Part shown: positions 35,003 through 47,112 of the stretch, one piece after another
How the letters are laid out: every line of letters starts with the position of its first letter
How positions within the stretch are numbered: the first letter of the stretch is position 1
Assembly: GCA_024509875.1 (NCBI GenBank)
Contig: JAMPIV010019875.1
Coordinates: 747,501-811,500 of the forward strand
Reading direction: 5' to 3'
Length of the DNA stretch: 64,000 nt
From: Oreohelix idahoensis
Taxonomy: Eukaryota; Mollusca; Gastropoda; Stylommatophora; Oreohelicidae
Translations under genes and position numbers: made by a program
The notes under the pieces: model-generated
What the model saw: only the letters and a program-made list of their open reading frames with translations
Database searches by the model: none
What the model was told of the DNA's origin: nothing

Positions 35003-35444
35003 AAAAAAATCGAAAAAAGGTGATTCGTCTTACGAGGACAAAAGACAAAGAAAGTAGTCTACGTTACGGCCACAAGGCCTTCGTCAGGAAAAGAAAGAAA
35101 GTGAAGGCTAGATAGGAGACATAAGAACTTAAATGAAAATAAAAATAAATATTTAAAAAAATAAATAAAACCTAGGTACTTTCCTGAAGGGCGAAGCATC
35201 CTATCACGCTTGGCTGAAAGGAAGTGACTCTTGACCCCGGATGTACACAATACATACTAAGAAACTAAAAAACGAAAAAATACCCAAACGTAATAAAAGT
35301 GGGGACTGGAAATAGAAGAGGAAATATTATGGAGGATGGCATAAAAAAGAAGAATAGGATAAGAGTGGAAAGAGTCAAAAAAGAGCAAGAGAGGAAAGGG
35401 TGACCTCAGACAAAGGTGTGGAAAGTGTTGAGACCGGCTGGTTT
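35003..35444 (-). repeat. Penelope-like element terminal repeat, downstream copy
   Basis: Begins with AAAAAATCGAAAAAAGGTGA on plus and ends at GGCTGGTTT. Contains the end of the nuclease frame. Confidence 0.9.
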
Positions 35445-36020
35445 TAGACACCCCATGCGGTGGATAAGACGGTTCTCAAGCTGTTCTCGGCTGGCAGTGT
35501 CAGAGGAGCAGGATCGGATCACAGTGACCTGCATGTCGATGGGACCATGGTGGTCAGGACCATTGAAGTGTGTGGCAACTGGAGTAGACTTTTGCTGAGA
35601 GATATCATTTAAGTGCTGGCTGAATCTGTCCCCAAGTCGTCTGCCTGTTTGGCCAATATAGGTTTTGCAGCAACGTTTACATATGATCGTATAAATGACA
35701 TTACGCGATTCACACGTGAAGCTACTAGTGATGGTGTACGCTGCCTTAGGAAAGAACACCTTCTGGGTTGAGATCACATACCTGCACGTGTTGCATCGTG
35801 TCCGACCACAGGGTAGTGTGCCAAAGTGAGTGGCATTCTCCTTTGGGAAACGGCTGTGAACAAGAAGATCCTTCAAGTTCTTGTCGCGTCTATATGCCAC
35901 CAAAGGTGCTTCACCGAATACTTCTTGGGTCGTAGGCTCTGCTTGGAGGATAGGGAGGTGGCGGAAAAGGATCAGTTTGACAGCAGTACTGTGAGGATGA
36001 TGGGTCAAGATTAAATTTGA
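35406..36020 (-). pseudogene. Penelope-like element GIY-YIG nuclease domain
   Basis: C-terminal part of the element's ORF, in a different frame from RT owing to a frameshift near 36,000. It shows a Cys-rich segment (CGRTRCNTC, and CKRCC further on), VIYTIIC and TYIGQTGRRL with the catalytic-type Arg and YIG, then a QLENRLI segment with the expected Glu. In active copies it would nick DNA to prime reverse transcription. The N-terminal part of the long computed frame above about 36,020 is RT read in the wrong frame. Confidence 0.88.
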
Positions 36021-38202
36021 CTCTATCTGAAGTGGATTTATAGTGAGGTATGAGGGCCTCCTGACGAGAGATGGGGAGCACACGCTGGAGAGCAGTGGTG
36101 AGAACATGTTCCGGATAAAGTCTGCTACGGAAGAAATCCAACATCTCATTTGCTCGGAAGTGGAAGTCATCGTCGTCTTGGCACAAACGGCGCAGGCGGA
36201 GAAGTTGTGAAAAAGGAAGGGAGTCACGACAGGCCCGAGGATGAGAAGAGATATACAGGAGGTAGTTGTGGGCATCTGTCGGCTTGTAGTATACTTAGGT
36301 ATTAAGGCCGGAGGGCGTGATAGAAATAGTAATGTCAAGGAAGTTGACAGATACTGTGGAGACGAGGGAGGTGAACTTGATGGTGGGGTGAAAGTGGTTG
36401 ACAAAGTCGATGAAGCGATATAAATCAGTCTCAGACATATCTGTGAGACCTATGCCATCATCGATATATCTGCGGTAAAACCCGGGGAAAGGACCGGAGT
36501 ATTGTTGCCATATCTGATGCTCCAAGTGGCCCATGAACAGGCAGGCATAGCTAGGACCCATCTTCGTTCCCATGGCAACACCACTAATTTGGTCAAAAAA
36601 CTGACCATTGAATTAAAAGGAATTCAGTTGAAGGACCAGTTCAGCAAGACGGAGAAGAGTGACAGTGGATATAGAAGGGCAAGTGCGTTGGTCAAGAAAA
36701 AACCGAAGAGCTCGGAGACCATCAGAGTGGGGAATAGAGGTTTACAGAGAAGAGACGTCTCACAAGAAAAGACGGTAGGAGCAGTCTGCTGAGAGTCGGA
36801 TAGAGGAGAAGGTAGTAAGAGCATGATTGGTGTCTTTGACAAAGGAGGGAAGATTCTCAACGATAGGCTGGAAAATGCTATCGAGGAAGTCAGAAATGTG
36901 TTCAGTAGGACAGGAACAGGCTGAGACAATAGGTCTGCCAGGGTTGTCGATCTTGTGAATTTTGGGGAGCATGTAGAATACAGGCTTGCCCAAAGAGCTG
37001 TCATGAATCCTAAGACGAGAAGCTTCGGGAGGAACAGCATTACTAGTGATGAGCTGTTTAATGGTGTTGTGTACAATGCGATTGTTAGAGACAGTCGCAT
37101 CGCTGGTCCTGGGCCTGTAAAAAGAGCCATTGGTCAACTGGTTTTTACCTTCACTTAGATATAAGTCCTTCTGCCAGACGATAATGGCTCCTCCCTTGTC
37201 AGCCGGTTTGATGACAATGTCGTCTCTACGGCGAAGAAGGGAGAGAGCGCGGGACTCTGCCGAAGTGAGATTGGAATAATGCAATCTACGAGGGCGGAGC
37301 TGCTGAATGTCATGGATTGTGTTCTTGATATACAGGTCCAGGGCATGAGAGGTCCCAGGTTTAGGTGTAAAGGGGGGTTTAGTAGAGTCAGAAAAGCGTG
37401 CGAAGATGTCGGATTCAGCCTGAGACTGCGGAGTGCTGTCTTCCTCTCTAAAATGGAACTTCAGCCTCATGCGACGGTGAAACCGATGAACATCCTGGAG
37501 GAGATTGTATTGGTCTAGGGTCGGACGAAGAGGAACAAATTTTAGGCCCTTACTAAGAACAGAGCGCTCTCCCTCAGAGAGGGGTAGATCTGGGGGGATG
37601 CAGACTACCTGAGTGCATGATGGAGTGGAGGATGGAGGGGTAGCTTTGGGGGTAGGGATGAGACGGGATAGTTTATGGTGTTTGGACGTGGAAAGGAATT
37701 CATGCAGTTGCCGGTTCAGTGTGTGGATAGTGGTGCGTATCATAGAGTAGAAAGGGAAGTTGTTGGAGGTGAGACAACGTAAGTGAAGCAGAAGCTGGGT
37801 CTGTTGGGCACTGAGGTCTGGTAAAAGGCGGGAGTGACTGGCGGCCACTACGCGCATACGTTGAAAGCCACATCTGGTCTCAATTCGTTGTAGGAGACGT
37901 TGTTCCCTAGGATTGAGTGTGCCAGCAGATGGATGAAAATTGGAAGAGAATCCATTGGGAAGAATTTTTTGGTGGAGGCAGGTGTGAATAAAGTGGAGAT
38001 GAGAAGAGAATCTGGTTTTCTTGAAAGAAAAGAACGCAAAGTCAATAGCGGCACGGGATATATCAGGAGGTAGGGAGCTGAAGCTGGTGGTAACCGACAC
38101 ACGGAGAGAGTTGATAAAATATTTAAGAGAGGGCATAGTGGGGAAAAGTAAAACGTCCAGAAAATAAAAAACGTAAAATATAAAATAAATAATAAATAAC
38201 AT
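36000..38202 (-). pseudogene. Penelope-like element reverse transcriptase with three in-frame stops
   Basis: One frame runs from about 38,202 to 36,000. The likely true start is the MPSLKYF Met near 38,139. After a charged N-terminal region come KPADKGGAIIVW, PKIHK and the RPIVS segment, then a TGA and a TAA close together around 36,755-36,740, GVAMGTKMGPSYA, the YIDDGIGL catalytic box, FLDITI, and a TAA near 36,292 before YYKPTDAHNYLLY. These are standard Penelope RT blocks. The stops are single-base changes in one frame, so the copy is dead but not old. Confidence 0.9.
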
Positions 38203-38505
38203 AGGCTATAAAACGCTAAATGAAAAATGGAGACTAATGAAACAATAAAGAAATAAATAGGGTAGAGTGCGGTAATATAAGGTATGAAGGAAGAGTAGGG
38301 AAATACGAAAATGAATAAATAAATAGGATATAAAATAATATGCAATACTGAAAAAGAAGAGATAGGATAGGATCAGGGGGATAAGCAGGTTAGGTAGATA
38401 GAGATACGAGATAACAGAGACACGGTGCAGTCAAAAAAAATATATATAAAATCGAGGAAGTTGAGGGGAACTGCGGTAAGACGTAAAGTACAATGGATGG
38501 GTTTG

Positions 38506-38949
38506 AAAAAAAATCGAAAAAAGGTGATTCGTCTTACGAGGACAAAAGACAAAGAAAGTAGTCTACGTTACGGCCACAAGGCCCTCGTCAGGAAAAGAAA
38601 GAAAGTAAAGGCTAGATAGGAGACATAAGAACTTAAATGATTATAAAAATAAATATTAAAAAAAATAAATAAAACCTAGGTACTTCCCTGAATGCGAAGC
38701 ATCCTATCACGCTTGGCTGAAAGGAAGTGACTCTTGACCCCGGATGTACACAATACATACTAAGAAACTAAAAAAACGAAAAAATACACAAACGTAATAA
38801 AAGTGCGGACTGGAAATAGAAGAGGAAATATTATGGAGGATGGCATAAAAATAGAAGAATAGGATAAGAGTGGAAAGAGTCAAAATAGAGCAAGAGAGGA
38901 AAGGGTGACCTCAGACAAAGGTGTGGAAAGTGTTGAGACCGGCTGGTTT
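38506..38949 (-). repeat. Penelope-like element terminal repeat, upstream copy
   Basis: Direct repeat of 35,003-35,444 with small differences. It contains the ORF's last codons although the rest of that copy is absent. Confidence 0.9.
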
Positions 38950-41200
38950 CAATCATGGGCTAAGGAATCTATCATAGGATGTTTACAGGAAATGAATAAT
39001 CCCATGGAATTGGCTGTAAGAGAAATGAAGTTATATGTCCTGTGCAAACTGTTAGCACAATTTCTGAAAAATGTTTATATGTGATGTTGTATGTGTGTGT
39101 GTGGAGTGGTGCTGGAGCCTACATGGAATGCGGTTATCTTTCATTCCAGGTTCTGTCTCCATGTTACGAAGTACGAAACATGCACTGTTGAGGAAGTCTG
39201 TTGGTGTCTACAGCTCCCTATATATCTGGAGCCATACCACGATTCCCAGCCTGGAGTTGCAGTTTGTGTAACCCGGCCTGATGGATGCAGATCATCATCA
39301 AATAAGATAGGTGGAATTTGGTTCCACTGTACAGCACATCCCGTCAAAAACTAGTTCTAAAAACCACACTTAATAAAAATACTTAACATTTAATGATGAT
39401 ATATGAAGGACATTGGTTAAATAAAGTGAATTCTTCAGTCCAGGGACAGTGATTATAGATTAGAAAAGAAAGTAATTGACATTATCTCGTTACCTTTACC
39501 CTATTATTCCTTATGGAAAAGTACATTCTATATTATTTATTTAATGTTGTAAATACCATTTGATTTCTTTTGAGAATTCCTGACAGAAAAAATAAATCGG
39601 TAGAGGACAAATAAATTGTAAATAATTTCAGTCAGTCTTGCTTAATACTTCTTATTAAGTTAATGTACGATATTGAGATTTATTACATATAATCAATTCA
39701 ATTTTCCCCTAGATAATTAGCCAGTAAAATAAAAGTATATTCATTAATCAATGTGGGATCTAGAGAGGTAGCAGATAGATCTTCAGTACCCCACACTATC
39801 ATCATACTTGAAGGTTTTCATAGCTTGACCCCACTATTGATGTCGATACACCCTTGCTCTTTTCAGAGAAGGGGGTATTTCTTATAAGACTAGTCTCTTA
39901 TCTGGCACTATTCTGGTATTATCTGATACACCTTTGTGTCCAGGAAAGTCTTTATTTTAATTACATCCAAACCTCTCGCGACACACAGTACGGTTCCTCC
40001 ACCATGAAATAGCGTGTTCCTAGTTGAAGTCTAATTAGTGTTCTGTTGCATGGTATTTTTGGTTCTCTAGATATCTGACATGTGTGGGCTGGATTTTTTA
40101 GCATTTTTTAGGCGTGTCTGCCTTTTTGGCTTTATTTCCAGTTTTCTTTCCATTCCTTAGTTATAATATATGATGGTGTCTAGTTCGTCGTCAGGCCACT
40201 TCTACCCTCACTTTGTTCCAGAGATTAGTAGCTGCAACTGGTACCACCAAAAACTATGGTAAAAGAATAGAAACAAAACCGTATCCTGAGTATTGCGTTT
40301 TCCGATACATAGTTATCGGTCGCCTTTTCCTATTCCACCACCCCATCTGTCTCAGTTTTTACCTTCGATGAGAAGTAAGCTCAGTCCCTCGAGAGAAAAC
40401 TTTCTGTACATTTAAATTGAATAGCTTTTTAATAGTACAGATAGAATATGTTTACATTTACATTTACTGAAAAGTGTACACAATATAGATTGAATAGATT
40501 TCAGTTTCAACTACTCTGAATTGGAAACTTTCATTAATTTTAAATGGAACATGTTTACATAGACATTTACACTAGTTTGAAACTGTAAGTATTATAATTA
40601 TACTGCATATCATCTCTTTCATATTTCCCTCCCTGCTTCATATTGAACTTGGGACGATCTACGTATTTAGTTCTCTTTAACAAACTATGGCACGTTTCAC
40701 TAGCTTTGCAGAGCTTCAAAATGCTATATCTCAGCGAATATATAACGCATATAAGAGAAATTTTGTGTGTGAATTTGAAATGGAATAGACCCTATGAATT
40801 AAATTTTTCATTAAAATGCGGCCATTGGTTTCAATTTTCGTTTCTTTGCGATATAATATCAAATTCCTACTTGCCAACACACATCACACACACACATATT
40901 GAAATGTCTACAGTAAATTATACGACCTCATTTGCACATGATTGGTTTATCAAAAAAGTGGCATGATTTTAGCGTGAAATTGCGTGAAATTGCACTTCTT
41001 GAACATAATACAGTTTATATCCAGTGTTACGCACACATTGTCAATCAAAGGTGTATTTACAAAAAGTATTGTGCGGTTAAGTAGGAAAAATGAGTCTGCG
41101 AGTACATTTTATGACATTACAGCAAATCACAAATAGGATTTTTAAGTTTTTCTGCAATTAAGCTACTCGAGGAAAACTATATCATTCTATTTCAAACCCA
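38950..41200. other. No gene recognised
   Basis: AT-rich DNA. Short frames at 39,071-39,354 and 40,643-40,966 have no recognisable motif. Confidence 0.55.
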
Positions 41201-41203
41201 CAA

Positions 41204-42378
41204 AAGAGGACTATTCGTGCCTTGGGGATAAGCAAACGATCATTGCACCGCTGGATAGCGACATCTGACATTTCTAATTCTAGTGTTTTACACACGAAAA
41301 CTGGCCAAGAGTGGTGGATAATTTTGAAAGAGGATTGATCCGCAGAGAAATTTGCAATATGTTTCACAATAATGAGGCAGTGACTTTAAGGAAATTGAAA
41401 ATTTGGTTAAGAAATAATAATGACATTGATATTTCCAAATCTACGCTATGGAGGACTATTAGGAGTTTGGGATTCCCTTTTAGAAAATATGTTGGTGGTA
41501 GAAACCTTATTTGTGAGAAGCCTCATATGGTTGCAATGAGAAACAAATATTTACGCGAGGTCAGAGAAATGAGAAGAGATTGTTATGATTTTGTGTATTT
41601 AGATGAAACTTGGATCAATGCGCACCACAGTAATGAACGAGAATGGCAATTATCTGATGGGACAACTAAGAGACTATGACCAAGCAGCAAAGGACAGCGC
41701 CTAATAATTGCACAGGCAGGAAGCAGCCATCATTGGCTTCTTAATAGTACTGAACTCATATTTGTTTCAAAATCCACAGATAATAGGGATTATCATACAG
41801 AGATGAATGGCAAGATATTTCAAGATTGGATCGTGAACCATGTACTTCCTTCATAGGATAGACCGTCGTGTTTGATAATGGACAATGCTTCATATCACAA
41901 CGTTATGGCACCAGAAGATAAAGTTCCTAATTCATCAAGTACTAAAGATGTAATAAAGATTTGGCTGACCAAAAACAACATTCCATTCAACGAAATGTCC
42001 ATGAAGCCTGAATTACTTGGAATTGTAAAAAAGACACATTAAACAATGATATTTCACATAGACAAGGCAATCCATGAACATGGTCACAGATGTTTAAGAT
42101 TGCCTCCTTACCATTCTCACTTAAACCCAATAGAATTAGTCTGGGCTAAAATTAAGGAACAGGTAGCAACAGAAAATAGAACGTTCAAATTAAAAGATGT
42201 TGAAATACTTACAAAAGCCGCCATCTCCAATACTGCCAGGGATTATTGGAAGAAATGTGAGAACCATGTGTTACAAGAGGAAGAGGAATATTGGACGAAT
42301 GATGGTTTGTCCTTCATTCAGTCGAGATTGATTATCAATTTCTCAGAGACACCTGATTATGATTCTGATGAAGTTTAA
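41204..42378 (+). pseudogene. IS630/Tc1-like DDE transposase remnant with long D-E spacing
   Basis: A helix-turn-helix (TIRALGISKRSLHRWIA) at 41,204-41,285 lies in one frame. From about 41,300 the rest is in another single frame: VVDNFERGLIRREI, STLWRTIRSLGFPFRK, LDETWINAHHS with the first Asp, IMDNASYHN with the second Asp, and LPPYHSHLNPIELVWAKIK with the Glu. Three in-frame stops (near 41,677, 41,854 and 42,040) and the early frameshift make it dead. Counting codons, 83 positions separate the second Asp and the Glu, far more than the 34 of Tc1, and close to the DD82E type known as Sailor. Terminal inverted repeats were not found. Confidence 0.85.
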
Positions 42379-42579
42379 TTTCTTTAAAGATGACCTTACC
42401 GTTATTTACAAATACAGTAGAGGAGCAACGTTCCATTATGATATTTATGAACCGCAAAGTGGTGATACCTATTGAAATAATTAGATCAATGAACGTCCAG
42501 TTTGGTAGCGCACTGGTTGGTTGTTCGTCCATCACGGGTGATGAAGACCACTCTGTTCATCCAATTATTTAAGAATATG

Positions 42580-44150
42580 TTAGGTTAGTCTATGGGTACG
42601 AAGGTAACTGAAGAGCCCGATGCGGGCCTGGAAAGATCTTGGGCAGTGTGGGCAGGGAATGTTTGCTTCATGTGAAGGTTTTATTTCACGGTCCTTTCTA
42701 GCTTGTCTCCGCTGTTCCGCTGCTGCTCTTCTGGATGATTCGCATGCTGCTGCACTTTTACGAAGAGATGTGCGCCAAGCAGTTCGGTCTTGCGCAGCAG
42801 CTTCCCATGTGTCTGGGTTTATGTCAAAGGTTTTCAATGACGTCTTTAACGTGTCTTTGAAGCGCTTCTTTTGGCCATCATGGGAGCGTTTACCCTTCTG
42901 CATCTCACCATAAAAGAGTATCTTTGGCAGTCGATGGTCTGGCATGCGGACTACATGACCTGCCCAGCGAATTTGTGACTGCATCAGAATAGTATCAATA
43001 CTAGGGATACCAGCTCTGTCAAGAACGGCGGTATCCGGGATCTTGTCTTGCCATTTGATGTTCATTATCTTCCTGAGACAGACTGTATGGAAGTGGTTTA
43101 GCTTCTTTACGTGGCGCCTGTATACAGTCCATGTTTCACATGCATATAGCAGCACTGGAAGCACCGCAGCTCTGTACACCTTCAGCTTTGTCTGTAGACT
43201 AATGCCACATCGATGCCAAACGTTGGTGTATAGTCTGCCAAATGTGCTGCTGGCTTTGGAGATCCTGGTGTTCACCTCATCATCAATGACAATGTTCTGG
43301 GATAGTGTGCTACTAAGGTATGTGAATCTGTTCACAACATTCAGTTTCTCACCATTAACCTTGATGACTGGCTCAGTATAAACTGTGCCAGGAGCTGGTT
43401 GGTACATGATTTCTGTTTTCTTCGTGTTGATGGTAAGCCCAAAGTTGTCGCAGGCTTCGGAGAATCTATCCACACTATGCTGCAGATCAGACTCTGAGCC
43501 AGCATTGAGGGCACAATCATCAGCAAACAGAAGATCTCTGATGGTGTGTGATTTGACCTTGGTTTTTGCTTGAAGCCTCCTAAGGTTAAACAATTTTCCA
43601 TCAATACGATAACTAATGTCGATTCCTGTGTCCCCGTCTCTAAAAGCATCAGTCAGCATAGCAGAAAACATGATACTGAACAGAGTCGGTGCAAGTACGC
43701 ACCCTTGTTTAACTCCATTTGAGACGGGGAAAGGCTCTGATAGCTCACCGTTTTCCTGAACTCTAGCCTGCATTCCATCATGCAGTTGCTGCACTATTGT
43801 GATACATTTCTTTGGGCAGCCGTATTTTGCCATGATCTTCCATAGACCCTCTCTACTGACCGTGTCGAACGCCTTTGTCAAGTCGATGAAAGCTGTGTAC
43901 AGGTCACAGTGCTGTTCTTGGCATTTTTCTTGTAGCTGTCTTGCAGCGAACACCATATCTGTGGTTCCACGTTCTTTCCGGAATCCACACTGACTTTCAG
44001 GTAAAAGACCTTTGTCAAGATGAGCCGTAAGGCGATTCAAAAGGATTCTGGCGAATATCTTCCCAGCGATTGATAAAAGAGAGATGCCTCGATGATTGTT
44101 GCAGTCTTGGCGATTACCTTTACGTTTATATAGATGTATAATTGAGGCAT
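42580..44150 (-). pseudogene. LINE reverse transcriptase and C-terminal domain
   Basis: RT blocks GFRKERGTTDMVFAARQL, FIDLTKAFDTV, GVKQGCVLAP and the FADD box (LLFADDCALNAGSE) are intact. They are followed by the thumb, RWAGHVVRMPDHRLPK, and a C-terminal CPHC...LRTH finger-like motif. The position normally holding the first zinc-binding His before LRTH appears to be Tyr. The 486-residue frame has no stop of its own; its N-terminal connection to the linker is cut by the nested LINE. Confidence 0.88.
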
Positions 44151-44151
44151 C

Positions 44152-44340
44152 AGGGATCCAGACCTCCAGGACGACCCAGAGTCCGCTGGGAGGACACCAT
44201 TAGACAATCTTTGAAGGACCGAGGACTAGAATGGAACCAGGCCAGGAAGAAGAGAGCTGATAGAATGGTCTGGCGCTCTCTCTTCCAAACCTCTACACCT
44301 CACGGTAGAAGGGGAACGACTAAGTAAGTAAGTAAGTAAG
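44152..44340 (+). mobile_element. Nested 189-bp LINE 3' fragment with TAAG tail
   Basis: Flanked by TATAATTGAGGCATC at 44137-44151 and 44341-44355. Encodes RPRVRWEDTIRQSLKDRGLE and ends in five TAAG units. It is the same family as the LINE at 8095-9446, opposite in orientation to the LINE it sits in. Confidence 0.93.
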
Positions 44341-45264
44341 TATAATTGAGGCATCTTTGAGATCGTGTGGGATGGTTTCACTCTGCCACATTTGCTGGAA
44401 GATCATATGAAGTTTCTCTATCAAAACTGCACCGCCATCTTTATAAACCTCAACAGGAATTGAATCGGAGCCAGGGGCCTTTCCACTAGACAGTTGACGA
44501 ATCGCTTTTTTAGTTTCCTCCAGAGTTGGTACATCATCTAATGCTTCATTTATAGGAATTTGGGGCAGGCGGATGATGGCTTCGTCGTTAATAGATGATG
44601 GCTGGTTCAAGATATTATTAAAATATTCAGCCCAGCTTTGGAGAATTTTTTCCTTGTCTGTAATTAGTGTTTTTCCATCTGCATTAAGGAGGGGAAATGA
44701 TCCTGATGATGTTGGACCATAGACCGCTTTGAGTGCAAGGTAAAAGTTTTTCAAGTCATGGCTGTCAGCAAAGCCTTGGATCTCATCTGCTTTATTACTC
44801 AGCCATGAGTCCCGCATCTGTCGTAGTTTATGTTGGACGATTCTACGCATGTTGTTGAAAGCGTCTTTCTTGGATGTAGATTTTGGATCATTTAAATATG
44901 CTTTATGGAGATGTTGTTTCTCAGCCAACATCTGCTTTATATCATCTGAGTTCTCATCAAACCAGTCATTTTGTTTCTTGATGGAAGGACCCAGGACCTC
45001 TGTAGCAGTATTGTAGATCTGCTCACTTAGGGCTGCCCAATTTGTTTCCACACTTTGGCCGTCTAACGAAATAGATTTGAGACGGTCTTCTAAGGTGTCA
45101 GTAAATGACTGTTTGATTTTTGTCTTCTTTAGTTTGGTGACATCCAGCCTCTTTTGAGTTTTCTTCCCCTGAGGGCGCCTGGCTGGTTGGATACGAATTT
45201 TAAGTTTAGATACAATGAGGCGATGATCAGTCCAGCATTCGGCACCACACATGGACTTGGTCAC
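44341..45264 (-). pseudogene. LINE linker region between endonuclease and RT
   Basis: Begins after the endonuclease with TDHRLIVSKLKI (the Asp-His pair of the endonuclease fold) and runs through a Lys-rich linker to SSGKAPGSDSIPVEVYK, the usual start of LINE RT. It is in the same frame as the endonuclease piece; the two are separated only by the stop described for that piece. Its last residues beyond 44,341 come from the nested LINE. Confidence 0.82.
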
Positions 45265-46010
45265 CCGGACATCTTGCCTGTCCTTCTTCCTAACAATTAC
45301 ATAGTCAATTAGGTGTCAATGCTTTGAGCGAGGGTGCATCCAGGAGGTCCTGTTGCGGGTAGGAAGTCGAAAAATGGTGTTGGTGACAAGGAGGTCATGT
45401 TCTGCGCAAGTCTGGAGGAGACGAAGTCCATTACTGTTACAGCGACCCACGCCGTACCTACCAATAGTGCCATTCCAGGAGATGTTATCTGAGCCTACTC
45501 TTGCATTAAAGTCACCAAGAATGATGAGCTTATCTGCTTTAGGAACTGATGCAATGACTGCATGTAGTTCTTCGTAAAACTTATCCTTGACATCATCCTG
45601 GTTTGTCATAGTTGGTGCATACGCGCTAATGATGGTGGCATGTTTTCTTCCATAGAACAGAGGGATCTTGACCGTCATGAGTCGGTCATTTATTCCCTTT
45701 GGGGGCCCCGCTAACTTGCTGACAATTGCTGTTTTGATTGCAAATCCAACCCCTGCTTCTCGTCTTTCTTCAGTTCCTCTTCCGCTCCAAAAGAATGTAT
45801 AACCTGCACCCTTTTCGCAAAGTTGGCCCTCGCCTGCAAGTCGAGTTTCACTCAGTGCTGCTATGTCAATGTTATGCCTGGCCAGTTCTCTCCCAATCAG
45901 GGCAGTTCGTCTCTCAGGTCTGTTTGCGTTAAAGTCTTTGTCAAGTAAAGTGCGCACATTCCATGCGCCTAGAATGAGGGGGAAAAATCTGTCCTTTCTT
46001 TTTCTTATAT
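45265..46010 (-). pseudogene. LINE APE-type endonuclease domain
   Basis: Preceded in frame by [10 protein letters not shown]. Catalytic-type motifs are present: AALSETRL with Glu, ISAYAPT, and [11 protein letters not shown] with Asp and Asn. The frame stops at about 45,316 with TGA where relatives have Trp (HPRSKH then stop), and then continues open in the same frame into the next piece. A single nonsense change therefore separates endonuclease from RT. Confidence 0.87.
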
Positions 46011-46860
46011 GTCGACCGCCGAAGTAGGGTACCCACCAACCGCGGTAAGCTGGTTAGGTAATGGTGAAGCAGGCAATGTTTAGGGCACCTTTTCTAGCCC
46101 CTTCCTCATGCCATGGAGGTGAGCAGTGCTTTCCTAAAGAGGGCTGCTCAGACACTCAGGGGGCTGCCGAATCCCACTGCTGCTCCGATCAGTGGAAGAC
46201 GACCATATGGCCTGAGCCGCCTGTGTGTAGGTCTGCGACTACGACTGCCAGCGTACCCACGCCTGCCGCTTCGCCGCTCGCCCATCGCCACAGGACTTGT
46301 TGTGAGTGGATGGATGAATGGATGAATGGATAAAAGAGTGACTTGCGCTGTGATTTGGATTAAAGTGAGGAAGAGTTGCGCAATTCGTCGACCTCACTCT
46401 CTCGCCTGGGTCCATCTCAATCCAGTGGCAAGACAAGTCAAGACGACTGGAGATGAAGTCAGGTGCAGTGGATGACCAGGGCTTTCTACGTGCCTCGCCG
46501 TGCTCCTTACGCTCCACAGCGCGTTGCTGGTAATCGCCGTCATGCCCGTTGAACCAACAGGTGGTTTCTTCCGCGCAGTCTATCGAATCCAGTCTTCGCA
46601 TGCATGGGTAGGCAGACCCTAACTCACCGAAGGTTTATAACCATTCGGCTACCCTCACCTAGTTTATCCGTCCTGTCAAAGCCGTTGTCCGGGGGTGGCC
46701 GCTGTCGCATGCTGACAGCTACGAGGAGCCACAGGTGAGAGCTGGATGCCAGGTTTGGACCAAAGGTGGCTGAGCTGCCCTAAAAAGGGCATGACAGCTC
46801 CTTCACCAGAGGTACTACCAATACCTGACTTCCCAACACCCACTAGCACTAAATGTCAAT
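46011..46860 (-). other. LINE 5' leader
   Basis: GC-richer than its surroundings, no coding frame of its own, and positioned upstream of the endonuclease in element orientation. It ends near CACTAGCACT, where AT-rich flanking DNA resumes. Confidence 0.6.
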
Positions 46861-47112
46861 GACAAACAATGTCACGAGTATCTCGCATGCAGATCATTTA
46901 AGAAATCATCTTCAACAGGTATTCATATGCAAACGTGATGGCCACATTATTGTAATAGTAGACACACCTATGCCTAATTAATTCACAGATTCTGTGACTG
47001 AAGTGGTAACATTTCTTTTCTCGATACACAATAATTAGTATGCCGACAAAGATCAAAGGATTTCATTGGTTTTTGGGAACTAGACAAGGTGCACAGATAT
47101 AAAGTATATATT

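Larger units (their letters stand above)
35003..38949 (-). mobile_element. Penelope-like element with GIY-YIG endonuclease
   Basis: The minus-strand coding region gives an N-terminal domain, a reverse transcriptase with YIDD, and a C-terminal GIY-YIG nuclease, the diagnostic order of endonuclease-bearing Penelope-like elements. About 443 bp at 35,003-35,444 is repeated directly at 38,506-38,949. The upstream copy includes the last codons of the ORF, as expected for the partial head-to-tail arrangement these elements form. No target duplication was identified. Confidence 0.92.
42510..46860 (-). mobile_element. Near full-length APE-type LINE, split by a nested LINE
   Basis: Minus-strand order: GC-richer leader (about 46,860-46,010), endonuclease (about 46,010-45,265), linker and RT (45,264-42,900), and a C-terminal zinc-finger-like end with stop at 42,580. 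The 3' tail probably reaches about 42,510 (minus strand GACGAACAACCA). A 189-bp LINE fragment with its own target duplication interrupts it at 44,152-44,340. No target duplication for the outer element was identified, so its ends are approximate. Confidence 0.88.

Noticed and set aside
36624..37130. 168-codon minus-strand frame
   Set aside because: Overlaps the Penelope-like RT in another frame; the RT frame carries the conserved motifs.
36760..38202. Host gene with an RT-like domain
   Set aside because: Stops, GIY-YIG partner and direct repeats identify a Penelope-like element.
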